Assembly (NCBI GenBank): GCA_029863245.1
Contig: JAOTVV010000009.1
Span: forward strand, 40,672-104,671
Length of the DNA stretch: 64,000 nt
Direction of reading: 5' to 3'
From: Gemmatimonadota bacterium
GTDB lineage: Bacteria > Gemmatimonadota > Gemmatimonadetes > Gemmatimonadales > GWC2-71-9
Of this stretch, positions 26,367 through 35,022 are shown one piece after another. Under the pieces are notes generated by a model. The model did not search any database, had not been told where the DNA came from, and saw nothing but the letters and a program-made list of their open reading frames with translations. The position numbers and the translations under genes are program-made. How positions within the stretch are numbered: the first letter of the stretch is position 1; every line of letters begins with the position of its first letter.

Positions 26367-27308
26367 TCACGTGGCGAGGAACGTCTGCTTCACCAGGGTG
26401 ACGTTCGTGCGGGTGTCTTCCAGGAACCGGCCCTCGCGACCGCTCGTCTCCAGCACCAGCCACTTGTCGTAGTAGATGTCGTCGAGCGCCGCCGCGACCG
26501 CCGGCATGTCCACCATGCCATCGGCGCTCCCCAGCAACGGTGTGTTCCAGTCCTTGAGGTGCACCTCACAGATCCGGTCGTTGCCGAGCATGCGAAGCTC
26601 GCCGGGCACGTCATAGCCGTTGCCGGTCGAGTTCCCCACGTCGTAGTAGACCCACAGGGACTCGGACCCGACCCGCTCCATGATCTCGAGGTTCTGCCGT
26701 GCCGTGATGGTGTTCTCCAGGCCCAGGATGACGCCGGCGTCTTCCGCTCGGGGCATGATTTGCCTCAGGGCCTCCACCACGTTGGTGACTTTGGCATCGT
26801 CCAGTCGGTACACGGAGAACCCGTCTTCTGGCTCATTGACGAACTCGCCGTTTTCGTCGCGGAACCGCAGGTCTCCGCTGCCGAAGAACGCCATGAGCAC
26901 GTTGCTCGCGCCGAGGGCGACCGCTGCCTCGATGGCGTCGATCACCCAGACCGCGGCACGGGGCTGTTCCGCCAGCGGGTTGCCGTTCAGCAGGCCGAGC
27001 GCGATCGAATGGAACGCGATGTCGTGCTGGCGTCCGAGCTCCCCGTATCGCGCGCGCACCGCCGGATCCCGCAGGACGATCTCGTCCGGGTTGCGGCCCA
27101 GACTCACCTGGATGCCGTCCAGGCCCGCCTCTTGTGCGCGCGGAATCGCCTCGGGGTCGCACATCTCGCCCAAGTTCCAGTCACACATCCCAATGCCGGC
27201 GGTGCGCTGGCGACCGGTGGAGGGATTCGCGCACGCCGCCAGGACGCCCGCAGCGGAGACGGCGGCCAACGCAGCACCGGTGTGCTCGAAAAAGCATCTG
27301 CGGTCCAT
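26367..27308 (-). CDS. Exported AP-endonuclease-like TIM-barrel (sugar isomerase/epimerase family)
   Basis: 313 residues with a Tat-like or lipoprotein signal: MDRRCFFEHTGAALAAVSAAGVLAAC. The mature part starts GIGMCDWNLGEMCDPEAIPRA and has PF01261 barrel features: GLDGIQVSLG, GVILGLENTITARQN (Glu), YYDVGNSTGNG (Asp), CEVHLKDWN (His) and WLVLETSGREG (Glu). Export is unusual for sugar isomerases. It leads the three-gene leftward run, 25 bases before the cytochrome-SUMF1 gene. In this place it could isomerise, eliminate or hydrate an oxidised sugar in the periplasm. That role is inferred from context. Confidence 0.87.
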   Translation of the reverse strand: MDRRCFFEHTGAALAAVSAAGVLAACANPSTGRQRTAGIGMCDWNLGEMCDPEAIPRAQEAGLDGIQVSLGRNPDEIVLRDPAVRARYGELGRQHDIAFHSIALGLLNGNPLAEQPRAAVWVIDAIEAAVALGASNVLMAFFGSGDLRFRDENGEFVNEPEDGFSVYRLDDAKVTNVVEALRQIMPRAEDAGVILGLENTITARQNLEIMERVGSESLWVYYDVGNSTGNGYDVPGELRMLGNDRICEVHLKDWNTPLLGSADGMVDMPAVAAALDDIYYDKWLVLETSGREGRFLEDTRTNVTLVKQTFLAT

Positions 27309-27489
27309 GGTGGGATCAGCTCCTTCCGAGGTCAGATCCGAGTTCAGCCCCTGATGGCCATGCCATAAGATGAACGTTGGGTCGGCGCGAAACCAGCAGA
27401 TACTGGCATCGCGCTCTCGACCGGCGGCGCTTGCTCCCGCCAGGCCCGTCAGTTATGACAGGTTGGACACGCCGATCGGAGAGGGGTGC

Positions 27490-28596
27490 ATGGGCTCTCG
27501 ACTCAAGGACCTGCAATACCAGCGTGCGGCACGGGATCCTCACGTCATGCTGGAGCATCTGCGGCGGGACTTCGATATGAAGATCTCGGTGGGGATCTGG
27601 TATTTCACCCCGGGTGGCGGGCGGTTCCATGACCGGTTCGTTCCCGAGGCATCCATCGAGCAGCGCATCGACATGGCTGCCGAGATGGCCAAGCTCGGTA
27701 TCACGGGAATCGAGGCCCATTTCCCCGATGAGGTGAACGAGTCCAACGCGCACCTGTACCGGCTGCTCGAGAACGAAACCGGCATCCGCCTCGTGGCGGT
27801 GCCGTTCTCACACTTCTTCGATCCGAGGTTCGAGTTCGGGTCGCTGTCGAATACGGACTCCCGCACACGCGACCGCGCGATCGAGATCGCCGTGGGTGGC
27901 CTCCGTCTGGTTCGGGATCTCGGTGCGGACCTCGCCATCTCCTGGCCGGGCATGGACGGCTATCGCTATCTGCACGGCAAGCCGTTCATGCACATGTGGG
28001 ATCTGTTCGATGGAGCGATGGCCGAGGCTATGGACGAGGTCCCTGGCGTGCGGGTGGCGATCGAGCCCAAGCCCTACGAGCCGGCGGCCAACAACATCTA
28101 TCGCACGACGGCGGAGGGGATTCTCGCCGCGCAGCGTATCGAAGCGAGACTGCGGAATCCCGAGAACCGGCGGATCCTGGACGGCGGTGGCACGCTGGTG
28201 GGCCTCAATCCGGAGGTCGGGCACGTCAAGATGGGATTCGAGATGCTCCCGGCGGCCTTCTCGCTGGTGGCAATGGAGTGCCGGCTCGCCCACACGCACT
28301 GGAACAGCCAACCTGATGGGAACTACGATCAGGACAACAACGTCGGGGTCGTGAACGTCCACGAGACCGAGGCGCTGTTGTACGCCCTCTGGGGCATCGG
28401 ATACCAGGAGTACGTCGGGATCGACATCAATCCCGAGAACATGCCCGTCGAGAAGGCGGTCGAGCTGAACGTCAGGGCCCTGGAGAAGATGCGGGACCGG
28501 GTGAGCCGCATGCCGCACGAGCGCATTCTGGAGTGTCACCTTCGCCCGGGTGACCATCGCGGGGAGTTGGAGGAGATCCTGATCGAGAGCTGGTAG
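27490..28596 (+). CDS. Xylose-isomerase-like sugar isomerase
   Basis: 368 residues from the ATG at 27490, with GGAG eight bases upstream; the open frame reaches back to 27370 but that part looks non-coding. It keeps the XylA-type metal motifs although overall it is divergent: IEPKPYEP at 191-198, NPEVGH at 240-245 and AHTHWN near 267-272, then GIDINPENMP. Cytoplasmic. The xylulokinase-like gene begins 11 bases after its stop. The pair would turn an aldose into a ketose phosphate; xylose is the best guess, but a related sugar is equally possible because the protein is not a standard XylA. Confidence 0.87.
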   Translation: MGSRLKDLQYQRAARDPHVMLEHLRRDFDMKISVGIWYFTPGGGRFHDRFVPEASIEQRIDMAAEMAKLGITGIEAHFPDEVNESNAHLYRLLENETGIRLVAVPFSHFFDPRFEFGSLSNTDSRTRDRAIEIAVGGLRLVRDLGADLAISWPGMDGYRYLHGKPFMHMWDLFDGAMAEAMDEVPGVRVAIEPKPYEPAANNIYRTTAEGILAAQRIEARLRNPENRRILDGGGTLVGLNPEVGHVKMGFEMLPAAFSLVAMECRLAHTHWNSQPDGNYDQDNNVGVVNVHETEALLYALWGIGYQEYVGIDINPENMPVEKAVELNVRALEKMRDRVSRMPHERILECHLRPGDHRGELEEILIESW

Positions 28597-28607
28597 GAGC
28601 CGTCACC

Positions 28608-30188
28608 ATGGAAGGACTCTTCGCAGGACTGGACGTGTCCACGCAGTCCTGCAAGCTAGTTGTGATCGATCTCGGTGAGCGGGTGACCGTGCATGTCGAC
28701 GCGGTCAGCTACGATGAGGACCTGCCTCACTACGGCACCCGTGACGGCACGGTCCAGGGACCGGACGCGGGAGCATCCGAGTCCGATCCCGCCATGTGGA
28801 TCGAGGCCGTCGCACTGCTGCTGCAACGACTCGAGGCGGCACCGAAGGTCGAACAACGCCGCATCCAGTGCCTCGCGGTCTCGGGACAGCAGCACGGGCT
28901 GGTGGCACTCGACGAGGGCGGCAACCTCGCCCGTCCACGCGCCAAGCTCTGGAATGATTTCTCCACGACCGAAGAGTGCCGGCTGCTCACGGAGCGGGTG
29001 GGCGGGACGGAGCGGATGATCAGCGAAGTGGGCAACACGCAGCGGACCGGCTACACCGCCCCGAAGATTCTCCACATGTTGCGCCACGAGCCGGAGTGTT
29101 ATGCGAGGGCAACGACGCTGTTCCTCGTTCACAACTACATCAACTGGTACCTCACGGGTGGCGCCAACGGCGGTGTTGCCGTCATGGAGCCCGGTGACAC
29201 GTCGGGTACCGCGCTGTGGCATCCGTTGACCGGTGCGTGGTCGCAGCGGGTGCTCGACGCCATCGATCCGGGACTGGCCCGCAAGCTGCCGCCGGTCGAG
29301 CCGTCCGACCGGACGATCGGGACCCTCGCCCCGAGACTGGCACAGGCGTACGGGCTGTCCACGGCGTGCGCGATCGATGCCGGCAGCGGCGACAACATGT
29401 ATGCCGCGATCGGGACCGGGAACTTCGCGCCCGGCATCGTCACCGTCAGCCTCGGCACGAGCGGGACCGCGTACACGTTCCTGAAGGAGCCGTACGTCGA
29501 TCCCGAGGGAGAGATCGCGGCCTTCTGCGACAGCACCGGCCACCACCTCCCGCTGGTCTGCGTCTCGAACATGGCGAACGGATACAATGCCGTGTTGGAG
29601 CGGTTCGGCATGGGGCACGAGGAGTTCGACGCGGTGATCGCACGCACCGGCGCGGGCAACGGTGGCCGGCTGCTCATCCCCTGGTACACGGGAGAACGCA
29701 CGCCCGACCTGCCGAACGCCGCACCCATCTACTTCGGCTTTGCCATGGACGACTTCGACAGGGAGCGGCTCAGTCGGGCCGTCCTCGAGGGTCATGTGCT
29801 GAACTTGTGGAGTGGGTTCCGGAAGCTGCCGGTGCGGCCGACGGCAATCCATCTCACGGGTGGCCTGTCCCGCTCACCTGCGTGGTGCCAGATGATCGCC
29901 GACATGTTCGAGGCGGAGACGGTGCCGGTCGAAGGCGAGGGTGCGGCGCTGGGAGCGGCGATTCACGCCGCCTGGGTGTGCGCCAAGGAGCAGGGACAGA
30001 AGGTCTCACTTGCCGAAGTGGCCGAGCCGTTTGTGGTGCTCGATGTGGCGAGGCGCAAGACGCCGATCGCTCGCAACGTCGAGATTTACCGGATACAGAA
30101 GCGGCTGTATCTGGCATTGAGCGAGCGGGCGCGCGGGATCGACACCGACGATGATCCGTTTGCGCTCAGATGGCGGTTAGGCGGTTAG
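28608..30188 (+). CDS. FGGY-family carbohydrate kinase (xylulokinase-like)
   Basis: 526 residues. AGGAG lies eight bases before the ATG at 28608. The FGGY signatures are present: GLDVSTQSCKLVVID at the N-terminus, VSGQQHGLVALDEGG, the phosphate loop VSLGTSGTAYTF and GLSRSPAWCQMIADMF with GEGAALGAAIHAAW. The C-terminal tail EIYRIQKRLYLALSERAR is also found as a degraded copy at 35452-35571. Its TAG stop (30186-30188) lies inside a GCGGTTAG array, so the final residues RLGG are encoded by repeat sequence. Works with the isomerase just upstream; likely phosphorylates D-xylulose or a similar ketose. Confidence 0.92.
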   Translation: MEGLFAGLDVSTQSCKLVVIDLGERVTVHVDAVSYDEDLPHYGTRDGTVQGPDAGASESDPAMWIEAVALLLQRLEAAPKVEQRRIQCLAVSGQQHGLVALDEGGNLARPRAKLWNDFSTTEECRLLTERVGGTERMISEVGNTQRTGYTAPKILHMLRHEPECYARATTLFLVHNYINWYLTGGANGGVAVMEPGDTSGTALWHPLTGAWSQRVLDAIDPGLARKLPPVEPSDRTIGTLAPRLAQAYGLSTACAIDAGSGDNMYAAIGTGNFAPGIVTVSLGTSGTAYTFLKEPYVDPEGEIAAFCDSTGHHLPLVCVSNMANGYNAVLERFGMGHEEFDAVIARTGAGNGGRLLIPWYTGERTPDLPNAAPIYFGFAMDDFDRERLSRAVLEGHVLNLWSGFRKLPVRPTAIHLTGGLSRSPAWCQMIADMFEAETVPVEGEGAALGAAIHAAWVCAKEQGQKVSLAEVAEPFVVLDVARRKTPIARNVEIYRIQKRLYLALSERARGIDTDDDPFALRWRLGG

Positions 30189-30204
30189 GCGGTTAGGCGG
30201 TTGG
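30173..30204. repeat. Octamer tandem array, 4 units (GCGGTTAG)
   Basis: Three exact GCGGTTAG units and one GCGGTTGG. The first two units are read as the last codons and TAG stop of the xylulokinase-like gene. Confidence 0.9.
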
Positions 30205-30290
30205 CGCGAGGAACCGCCGGCGGGATCACCATGAAAGGCGGTAGCACGGCAAGTGGAAGCGGGCAAGGCTCACTGCTCTTCAGGAAGCGG

Positions 30291-31295
30291 ATGATGCACA
30301 AGGTCTCTCTCGTGGTTGTGCTTGGCGCGCTGACCATCGTCGGCGTGGGTTGTGATTCGGATTCGGGGCTGACGCCGGTCATCGTTGCGCCAACGTCGCA
30401 CTTGGGGCGCGGCATCAATCTGGGTAACAAGCTCGAGGCGCCCTCCGAAGGCGAATGGGGCGCGCCGGTCGAAGCTTGGATGTTGACCACGATCGAGCGG
30501 GGAAGGTTCGCGACGGTACGCATCCCGACCCGCTGGAGTGCCCATGCCGCCGCAGTCCCACCGTATGCGATCGACGCAGCCTTTCTGGATCGCGTGACCT
30601 GGGTCGTGGATCAGGCGTTGTCCGCCGGATTGATGGTGGTGCTGAACATGCATCACTACCAGGAGATCTTCGCCGATCCTCATGGGCAGCGCGATCGGTT
30701 TCTGGCCGTGTGGCAGCAGATCGCCACGCATTTTCGAGACTATCCGGATAGCCTGGTGTTCGAGGTGCTGAACGAGCCGAACACCAACCTGACGCCGGAA
30801 TTGTGGAATGCGTTCCTCCTGGACGCCCTCGCCGTGATACGCCAGAGCAATCCGGACCGCTACGTCATGCTCGGCACGGGAGAATGGGGCGGCATCGGCG
30901 CGATGCAGCGTCTGCAACTGCCGGACGACGACCGGCTGATCTTCACCTTTCACTACTACAGTCCCTTCGAGTTCACGCATCAAGGCGCCGAATGGGTCTC
31001 CGGGTCCGACGCCTGGCTGGGCACCACCTGGGGCACGAGTCAGGATCGCGCGGCCGTACAGCGCGACTTCGATACCGTCGCCGCGTGGGCCGTGCAGCAC
31101 GACATCACGGTTTTCATGGGAGAATTCGGCGCCTACTCCCGCGCCGCCATGGACGACCGCCTCGCCTGGACGACCTTCGTGCGAAGCGAAGCCGAACGCC
31201 GAGGCTTTTCCTGGGCCTACTGGGAATTCGACGCCGGTTTCGGCGCCTACAGAAACGGGCAGTGGAACGAGCTGCATGAGGCGTTGATTCCGTAA
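30291..31295 (+). CDS. GH5 family cellulase/endoglucanase, lipoprotein
   Basis: 334 residues. The start at 30291 (MMHKVSLVVVLGALTIVGVGC) has AGGAAG just upstream and gives a lipoprotein signal; the open frame upstream runs back into the octamer array. GH5 features: GRGINLGNKLEAP, TVRIPTRW, VVLNMHHYQEIFADP, FEVLNEPNTNLTPELWN (acid/base Glu), HYYSPFEFTHQG and the nucleophile block FMGEFGAYSR. Length fits a single-domain GH5 with no carbohydrate-binding module. It should cut beta-1,4-glucan or a similar beta-glucan at the cell surface. A GH30 gene follows in the same direction. Confidence 0.92.
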   Translation: MMHKVSLVVVLGALTIVGVGCDSDSGLTPVIVAPTSHLGRGINLGNKLEAPSEGEWGAPVEAWMLTTIERGRFATVRIPTRWSAHAAAVPPYAIDAAFLDRVTWVVDQALSAGLMVVLNMHHYQEIFADPHGQRDRFLAVWQQIATHFRDYPDSLVFEVLNEPNTNLTPELWNAFLLDALAVIRQSNPDRYVMLGTGEWGGIGAMQRLQLPDDDRLIFTFHYYSPFEFTHQGAEWVSGSDAWLGTTWGTSQDRAAVQRDFDTVAAWAVQHDITVFMGEFGAYSRAAMDDRLAWTTFVRSEAERRGFSWAYWEFDAGFGAYRNGQWNELHEALIP

Positions 31296-31413
31296 GGCGG
31301 GAGGACGGAAGGGCGGTAGGGCATCCCTGCTGTCGGAACGAACGGCGTCGCACTATTGTGGCTGAGACTTAACGTCCGGGATGTATGGCTCACGCGCGTT
31401 CTGGAGTGACGCT

Positions 31414-32883
31414 ATGAAGAGCTCTTCGGTTTCAATCGTTCTTCTCCTGCTCATGGGATGCGGGCAGCGGCCGGCCGGTGACGCACGCCTGAGCCGCGCA
31501 GACGTCGATCTCGACGTGGCCGGGAGGAGCGCCATCGTCCACACCACCGCCGAGGGCACGGCGTTGAGGCTCACCCCCACCGACACCCTCACGTTCGCGG
31601 CATCGGAACCCACGTCGGAAGGAAGGATGTATGTGTTCGTCGATCCGCGGACGACCTTCCAGACGTTCCTGGGAATCGGCGGCGCGCTGACCGATGCCTC
31701 AGCGGAAACCGTTGCGAAGCTTCCCGAGGCACGACAGGAAGAGCTGTTGCAGGCCTATTACGACACCGAGAGAGGCATTGGGTACACCCTGGCTCGGACG
31801 AACATCAACAGCTGTGACTTCTCGAGCGCGAGCTATACCTATGTCGACGAAGGCGACAAGGACCTGACGTCCTTCTCGATCGCACACGACCTGGAGTTCA
31901 AGATCCCGCTGATCAGGCAGGCCATGGCCGCCAGCGGCAACACGCTTCAGCTCTTTGCCAGCCCGTGGAGCCCGCCGGCGTTCATGAAAGACAACAACGA
32001 CATGCTGCACGGTGGGAAGCTGCTCCCCGAGTATGCCGATTCCTGGGCACGCTATTACACGAAGTTCATCACGAGCTACCGGCAGGAGGGCGTGCCGGTA
32101 TGGGGGATCACGATCCAGAACGAGCCCATGGCCACCCAGATCTGGGAGTCGAGCATCTATTCCGCCGAAGACGAGCGGGATTTTCTCAAGAACCATCTTG
32201 GTCCGGTGATGGCGCAGGAAGGGCTCGGCGACGTCAACATCATCGTCTGGGATCACAACCGCGACCTGATCGTTCAGCGGGCCCAGGCGATCTTCGACGA
32301 TCCGGACGCCGCAAAGTATGCGTGGGGTATCGGATTTCACTGGTATGAGGACTGGTCGGGCGGTACGCAGATGTACGACAACGTGGCCCTGGTGAACCGA
32401 CTCTACCCAGACAAGCACATCCTCTTTACCGAGGGCACGCCGGCGAGCTTCGACTCGACAGGGTACGACCGATGGGATCTTGGCGAAGACTATGGGCAGT
32501 CCATGATCCACGACTTCAATTCAGGTGCCGAGGGGTGGACCGACTGGAACATCCTGCTCGATGAACGGGGAGGACCCAACCACGTGGGGAATTTCTGCTT
32601 CGCGCCAATCCACGCGGATACGCGTACGGGGGAGCTGATCTACACGAATTCCTACTACTACATCGGCCACTTCTCGAAATTCATCCGTCCCGGTGCCAAG
32701 CGGATCCTCGTCTCACCGAGCCGCAGCATGATGCTCGCCACCGCCTTCGTCAACGAAGACGGCACGGTGGCCGTGGTGGTCCTGAACCCAACGGCAACCG
32801 GTGGGCAGTACTATCTCACCGTCGGCTCTTCCTCGGTGGAGGTCAGCTCGCCGCCGCACTCGATCCAGACGGTGGTGTTTTAG
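31414..32883 (+). CDS. GH30 family glycosidase (glucosylceramidase / beta-1,6-glucanase-like), lipoprotein
   Basis: 489 residues from the ATG at 31414, preceded by GGAG; signal KSSSVSIVLLLLMGC with a lipobox. GH30 landmarks: QTFLGIGGALTDASAE, YTLARTNINSCDFSSASYTY, LFASPWSPPAFMKDN, ITIQNEPMATQIWESS (acid/base Glu) and ILFTEGTPASFD (nucleophile Glu), with the C-terminal beta domain ending HSIQTVVF. Family members cut beta-1,6-glucan, glucosylceramide or xylan. The TAG stop at 32881-32883 leads straight into an octamer array. With GH5, GH3, GH16 and the PF10091 enzyme it completes a broad beta-glucan kit. Confidence 0.93.
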   Translation: MKSSSVSIVLLLLMGCGQRPAGDARLSRADVDLDVAGRSAIVHTTAEGTALRLTPTDTLTFAASEPTSEGRMYVFVDPRTTFQTFLGIGGALTDASAETVAKLPEARQEELLQAYYDTERGIGYTLARTNINSCDFSSASYTYVDEGDKDLTSFSIAHDLEFKIPLIRQAMAASGNTLQLFASPWSPPAFMKDNNDMLHGGKLLPEYADSWARYYTKFITSYRQEGVPVWGITIQNEPMATQIWESSIYSAEDERDFLKNHLGPVMAQEGLGDVNIIVWDHNRDLIVQRAQAIFDDPDAAKYAWGIGFHWYEDWSGGTQMYDNVALVNRLYPDKHILFTEGTPASFDSTGYDRWDLGEDYGQSMIHDFNSGAEGWTDWNILLDERGGPNHVGNFCFAPIHADTRTGELIYTNSYYYIGHFSKFIRPGAKRILVSPSRSMMLATAFVNEDGTVAVVVLNPTATGGQYYLTVGSSSVEVSSPPHSIQTVVF

Positions 32884-32915
32884 GCGGTTAGGCGGTCAGG
32901 CGGTCAGGCGGTTCG
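32884..32915. repeat. Octamer tandem array, 4 degenerate units
   Basis: GCGGTTAG, then GCGGTCAG twice, then GCGGTTCG. It begins one base after the stop codon of the GH30 gene, in the gap between convergent genes. Confidence 0.8.
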
Positions 32916-32979
32916 AGTCGTGTGATCGTGGGATCGAGGGATCGGTCAGTCGTGAAATGTCCTTCCGTCGCCGAGGCGC

Positions 32980-34152
32980 TCACCCACCCACCGTTGGCGG
33001 CGTCCGCAGCCGCGGCCGCGCGACAAGGAAGATCGAAGCGACGCAGACGAGGCCCGCCGGCACGATCGCGAGCGATACCCTCAGCCCGAACGCATCACCC
33101 AGCACGCCGGTCACGTACGGTAGGGCCGTTCCGCCCATCAGCGCCATGACCAGGACCGCGCCGAACGCCGTCCCCGACATCCGCTCGTAGCGATCGCCCA
33201 CGTGGCCGAGGATGACCGGAAAGACCGCCGCGAACCCCACACCCGTCAGCAGCGTCCCCGCCCCCGCCGCGCCGGTCGTCCGGGCGCCGATCAGGATCAG
33301 CGCGCCAGCAAACGCGACCCCCAGCGATACCAGTAGCACCGCCGACGACGACACGCGCGGGAGCAGCCACCCCAACACCAATCGCCCTCCGGTCATGCCC
33401 AGCCAGTAGAGCGACAGCAGGTACAGCGCCCGCTCCGGCGGCAGCGCCAACTCCTCGCTCACGTACGTCGCGGTCCACCCGCCGACCGTGATCTCCATGC
33501 CGCTCTCGAAGAACAGGGCCACCCCGAGCAACACGAGGACGGGATCGCGGAACAGCCTGGCCGCGTTCCGCAGCGGGAATTCCTGCGGCTGCTTGGGCTC
33601 GGGGAAGCGGATTGCCGTATAGTATGCCAGCAGGGGTAGTACCAGCGCGCCGATCCCCGCCACGACTTCGGCGTCGCCGAATCGCTCGCGCAGCAGTCCG
33701 AGCACCAGCGGCATGCCGAAGGCGCCGATGCCGAAGAACACGCCCAGGTAGGCGAGCCCCGCTGCGCGGCCCTCGACGCTGATATCGGCGACCAGCACGT
33801 TGGTGCCGCCGTTGATCACGCCGCCGCCGAAGCCGATGAGGATCGCCGAGCCGGCGAGCAACGCGATCGACGGCGCGAAGGCGATGCCCTCCAGACCCAG
33901 CGCGACCAACACCGCGCCAGCCAGGAGCATCCCTTTGTAGCCGCGCCGGTCCACCACCGGTCCGAACACCACCGAGCCGGCGAGGATGCCCAGGCTCATC
34001 AGCGCGAGCAGCGAGCCCGCCCCCGTGCGGTCGAGTCCCAGACGCTGGATGATCGAAGGGAGAACCGCGCCCAACGTAGTGAGCGCGATGCCGAACAGCA
34101 GCATCCCGGCGCACGCGGCGGCGAACACCAGCCGATGTCTGTATGCGTTCAT
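32980..34152 (-). CDS. MFS transporter
   Basis: 390 residues, almost entirely hydrophobic, with about twelve membrane segments. The N-terminal half holds GAGSLLALMSLGILAGSVVFGPVVDRRGYKG, split here as a helix-2 region followed by the loop motif VDRRG typical of the major facilitator superfamily. The second half repeats the pattern with LYWLGMTGGRLVLGWLLPR. There is no other uptake system in the glycan cluster (no SusC/D pair, no ABC sugar importer), so import of the released or oxidised sugar is a plausible job. The substrate cannot be read from the sequence. Confidence 0.9.
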   Translation of the reverse strand: MNAYRHRLVFAAACAGMLLFGIALTTLGAVLPSIIQRLGLDRTGAGSLLALMSLGILAGSVVFGPVVDRRGYKGMLLAGAVLVALGLEGIAFAPSIALLAGSAILIGFGGGVINGGTNVLVADISVEGRAAGLAYLGVFFGIGAFGMPLVLGLLRERFGDAEVVAGIGALVLPLLAYYTAIRFPEPKQPQEFPLRNAARLFRDPVLVLLGVALFFESGMEITVGGWTATYVSEELALPPERALYLLSLYWLGMTGGRLVLGWLLPRVSSSAVLLVSLGVAFAGALILIGARTTGAAGAGTLLTGVGFAAVFPVILGHVGDRYERMSGTAFGAVLVMALMGGTALPYVTGVLGDAFGLRVSLAIVPAGLVCVASIFLVARPRLRTPPTVGG

Positions 34153-34178
34153 GTCGGCGCGGTCGGGCGCGCTGGGAG

Positions 34179-34218
34179 GCGGTTGAGCGGTTAGGCGGTT
34201 AGGCGGTTAGGCGGTAGG
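34179..34218. repeat. Octamer tandem array, 5 units, with inverted partner
   Basis: GCGGTTGA, three GCGGTTAG and GCGGTAGG. The last part, GGCGGTAGG at 34210-34218, is a perfect inverted repeat of CCTACCGCC at 34239-34247 and again at 34263-34271, so RNA from here could fold into a hairpin. Confidence 0.85.
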
Positions 34219-34263
34219 AAAAATGACTCACTCCACCTCCTACCGCCCTACCGACCGACCCAC

Positions 34264-35022
34264 CTACCGCCTTTCGCGGATCTTCACGTTCCGGAACCAG
34301 AACACGCTGCCGTGGTCCTGGATCACGATGTGCCCGGTCGCGGCGCTGCCGTAGTCGGGGGCGTCCTGCCACTTCCCCAAGTTCTTGAGCGTCTCCCACG
34401 CGTCGGTCCAGCGCTCGAACTCCACCACCTTCGCCCCGTTGAGCCAGTGCTCCACGTGGTTGCCGTGCACCACGAGGCGGCTGGTGTTCCACTCACCCAC
34501 CGGTTTCAGAGGCTTGTCCGCGGCGGCCGGGTGCATGGCGTAGTTGGCGGCAGCCTTCTGCCACTCCTCCAACCCCTCCGGAAAGCCGACGTCGTCCACG
34601 AGCTGGTACTCGGGACCCGTCTTCCAGGCGGCGTCGTACTGCGCGTCCTCGACCACGCCGTACATGAGGCCGCTGTTGCCGCCCTCGGTGGCCTTCCAGT
34701 CGAGGCTCAGCTCGAAGTTGGTGTACTCGCCGTCCGTGACCAGGTCGACCCGCATGTCGCTGCCGTAGTTGGCTTCGGTCCCCACCGACTTCATGGCGCA
34801 GTCCTCGATCGTCCACGACTCCAGGGCACCGCCGTTGTAGCCGTGCCATCCGGACAGGCTCTTGCCGTCGGACAGCAGCGTCCAGCCCTCGGCCCGCTCG
34901 GCGTCGCTCAACACATTGACACCCGCGCAGGGATCGGCGGCCTGGTCGGCCTCGTCCGACGCACAGGCGAGGGTCGCCACCAGCATTCCCGACAGGAGCC
35001 ACCACACTGTTCTCGCGTTCAC
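34264..35022 (-). CDS. DUF1080 (3-keto-disaccharide hydrolase family) lipoprotein
   Basis: 252 residues from a GTG at 35022 with GGAG seven bases upstream. Signal VWWLLSGMLVATLAC with a lipobox. PF06439 features: GWTLLSDGKSLSGWHGYN, FELSLDWKATEGGNSGLMYG, GPEYQLVDD, WNTSRLVVHGNHVEHWLNG and GHIVIQDHGSVFWFRNVKI. It is a paralog of the 18975-19787 protein but only distantly alike. It stands alone on its strand behind the MFS gene. The stop codon lies inside a CCTACCGCC motif. By family it may cleave C3-oxidised glycosides; direct evidence is lacking. Confidence 0.9.
   Translation of the reverse strand: MNARTVWWLLSGMLVATLACASDEADQAADPCAGVNVLSDAERAEGWTLLSDGKSLSGWHGYNGGALESWTIEDCAMKSVGTEANYGSDMRVDLVTDGEYTNFELSLDWKATEGGNSGLMYGVVEDAQYDAAWKTGPEYQLVDDVGFPEGLEEWQKAAANYAMHPAAADKPLKPVGEWNTSRLVVHGNHVEHWLNGAKVVEFERWTDAWETLKNLGKWQDAPDYGSAATGHIVIQDHGSVFWFRNVKIRERR

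Noticed and set aside
31296..31340. Possible further octamer array after the GH5 gene
   Set aside because: Only scattered GGCGG/GGGCGG pieces; not tandem and not close enough to the unit.
32908..32925. GGTTCGAGTC resembling a tRNA T-loop
   Set aside because: It arises at the edge of an octamer array; no acceptor stem or anticodon arm can be formed around it.
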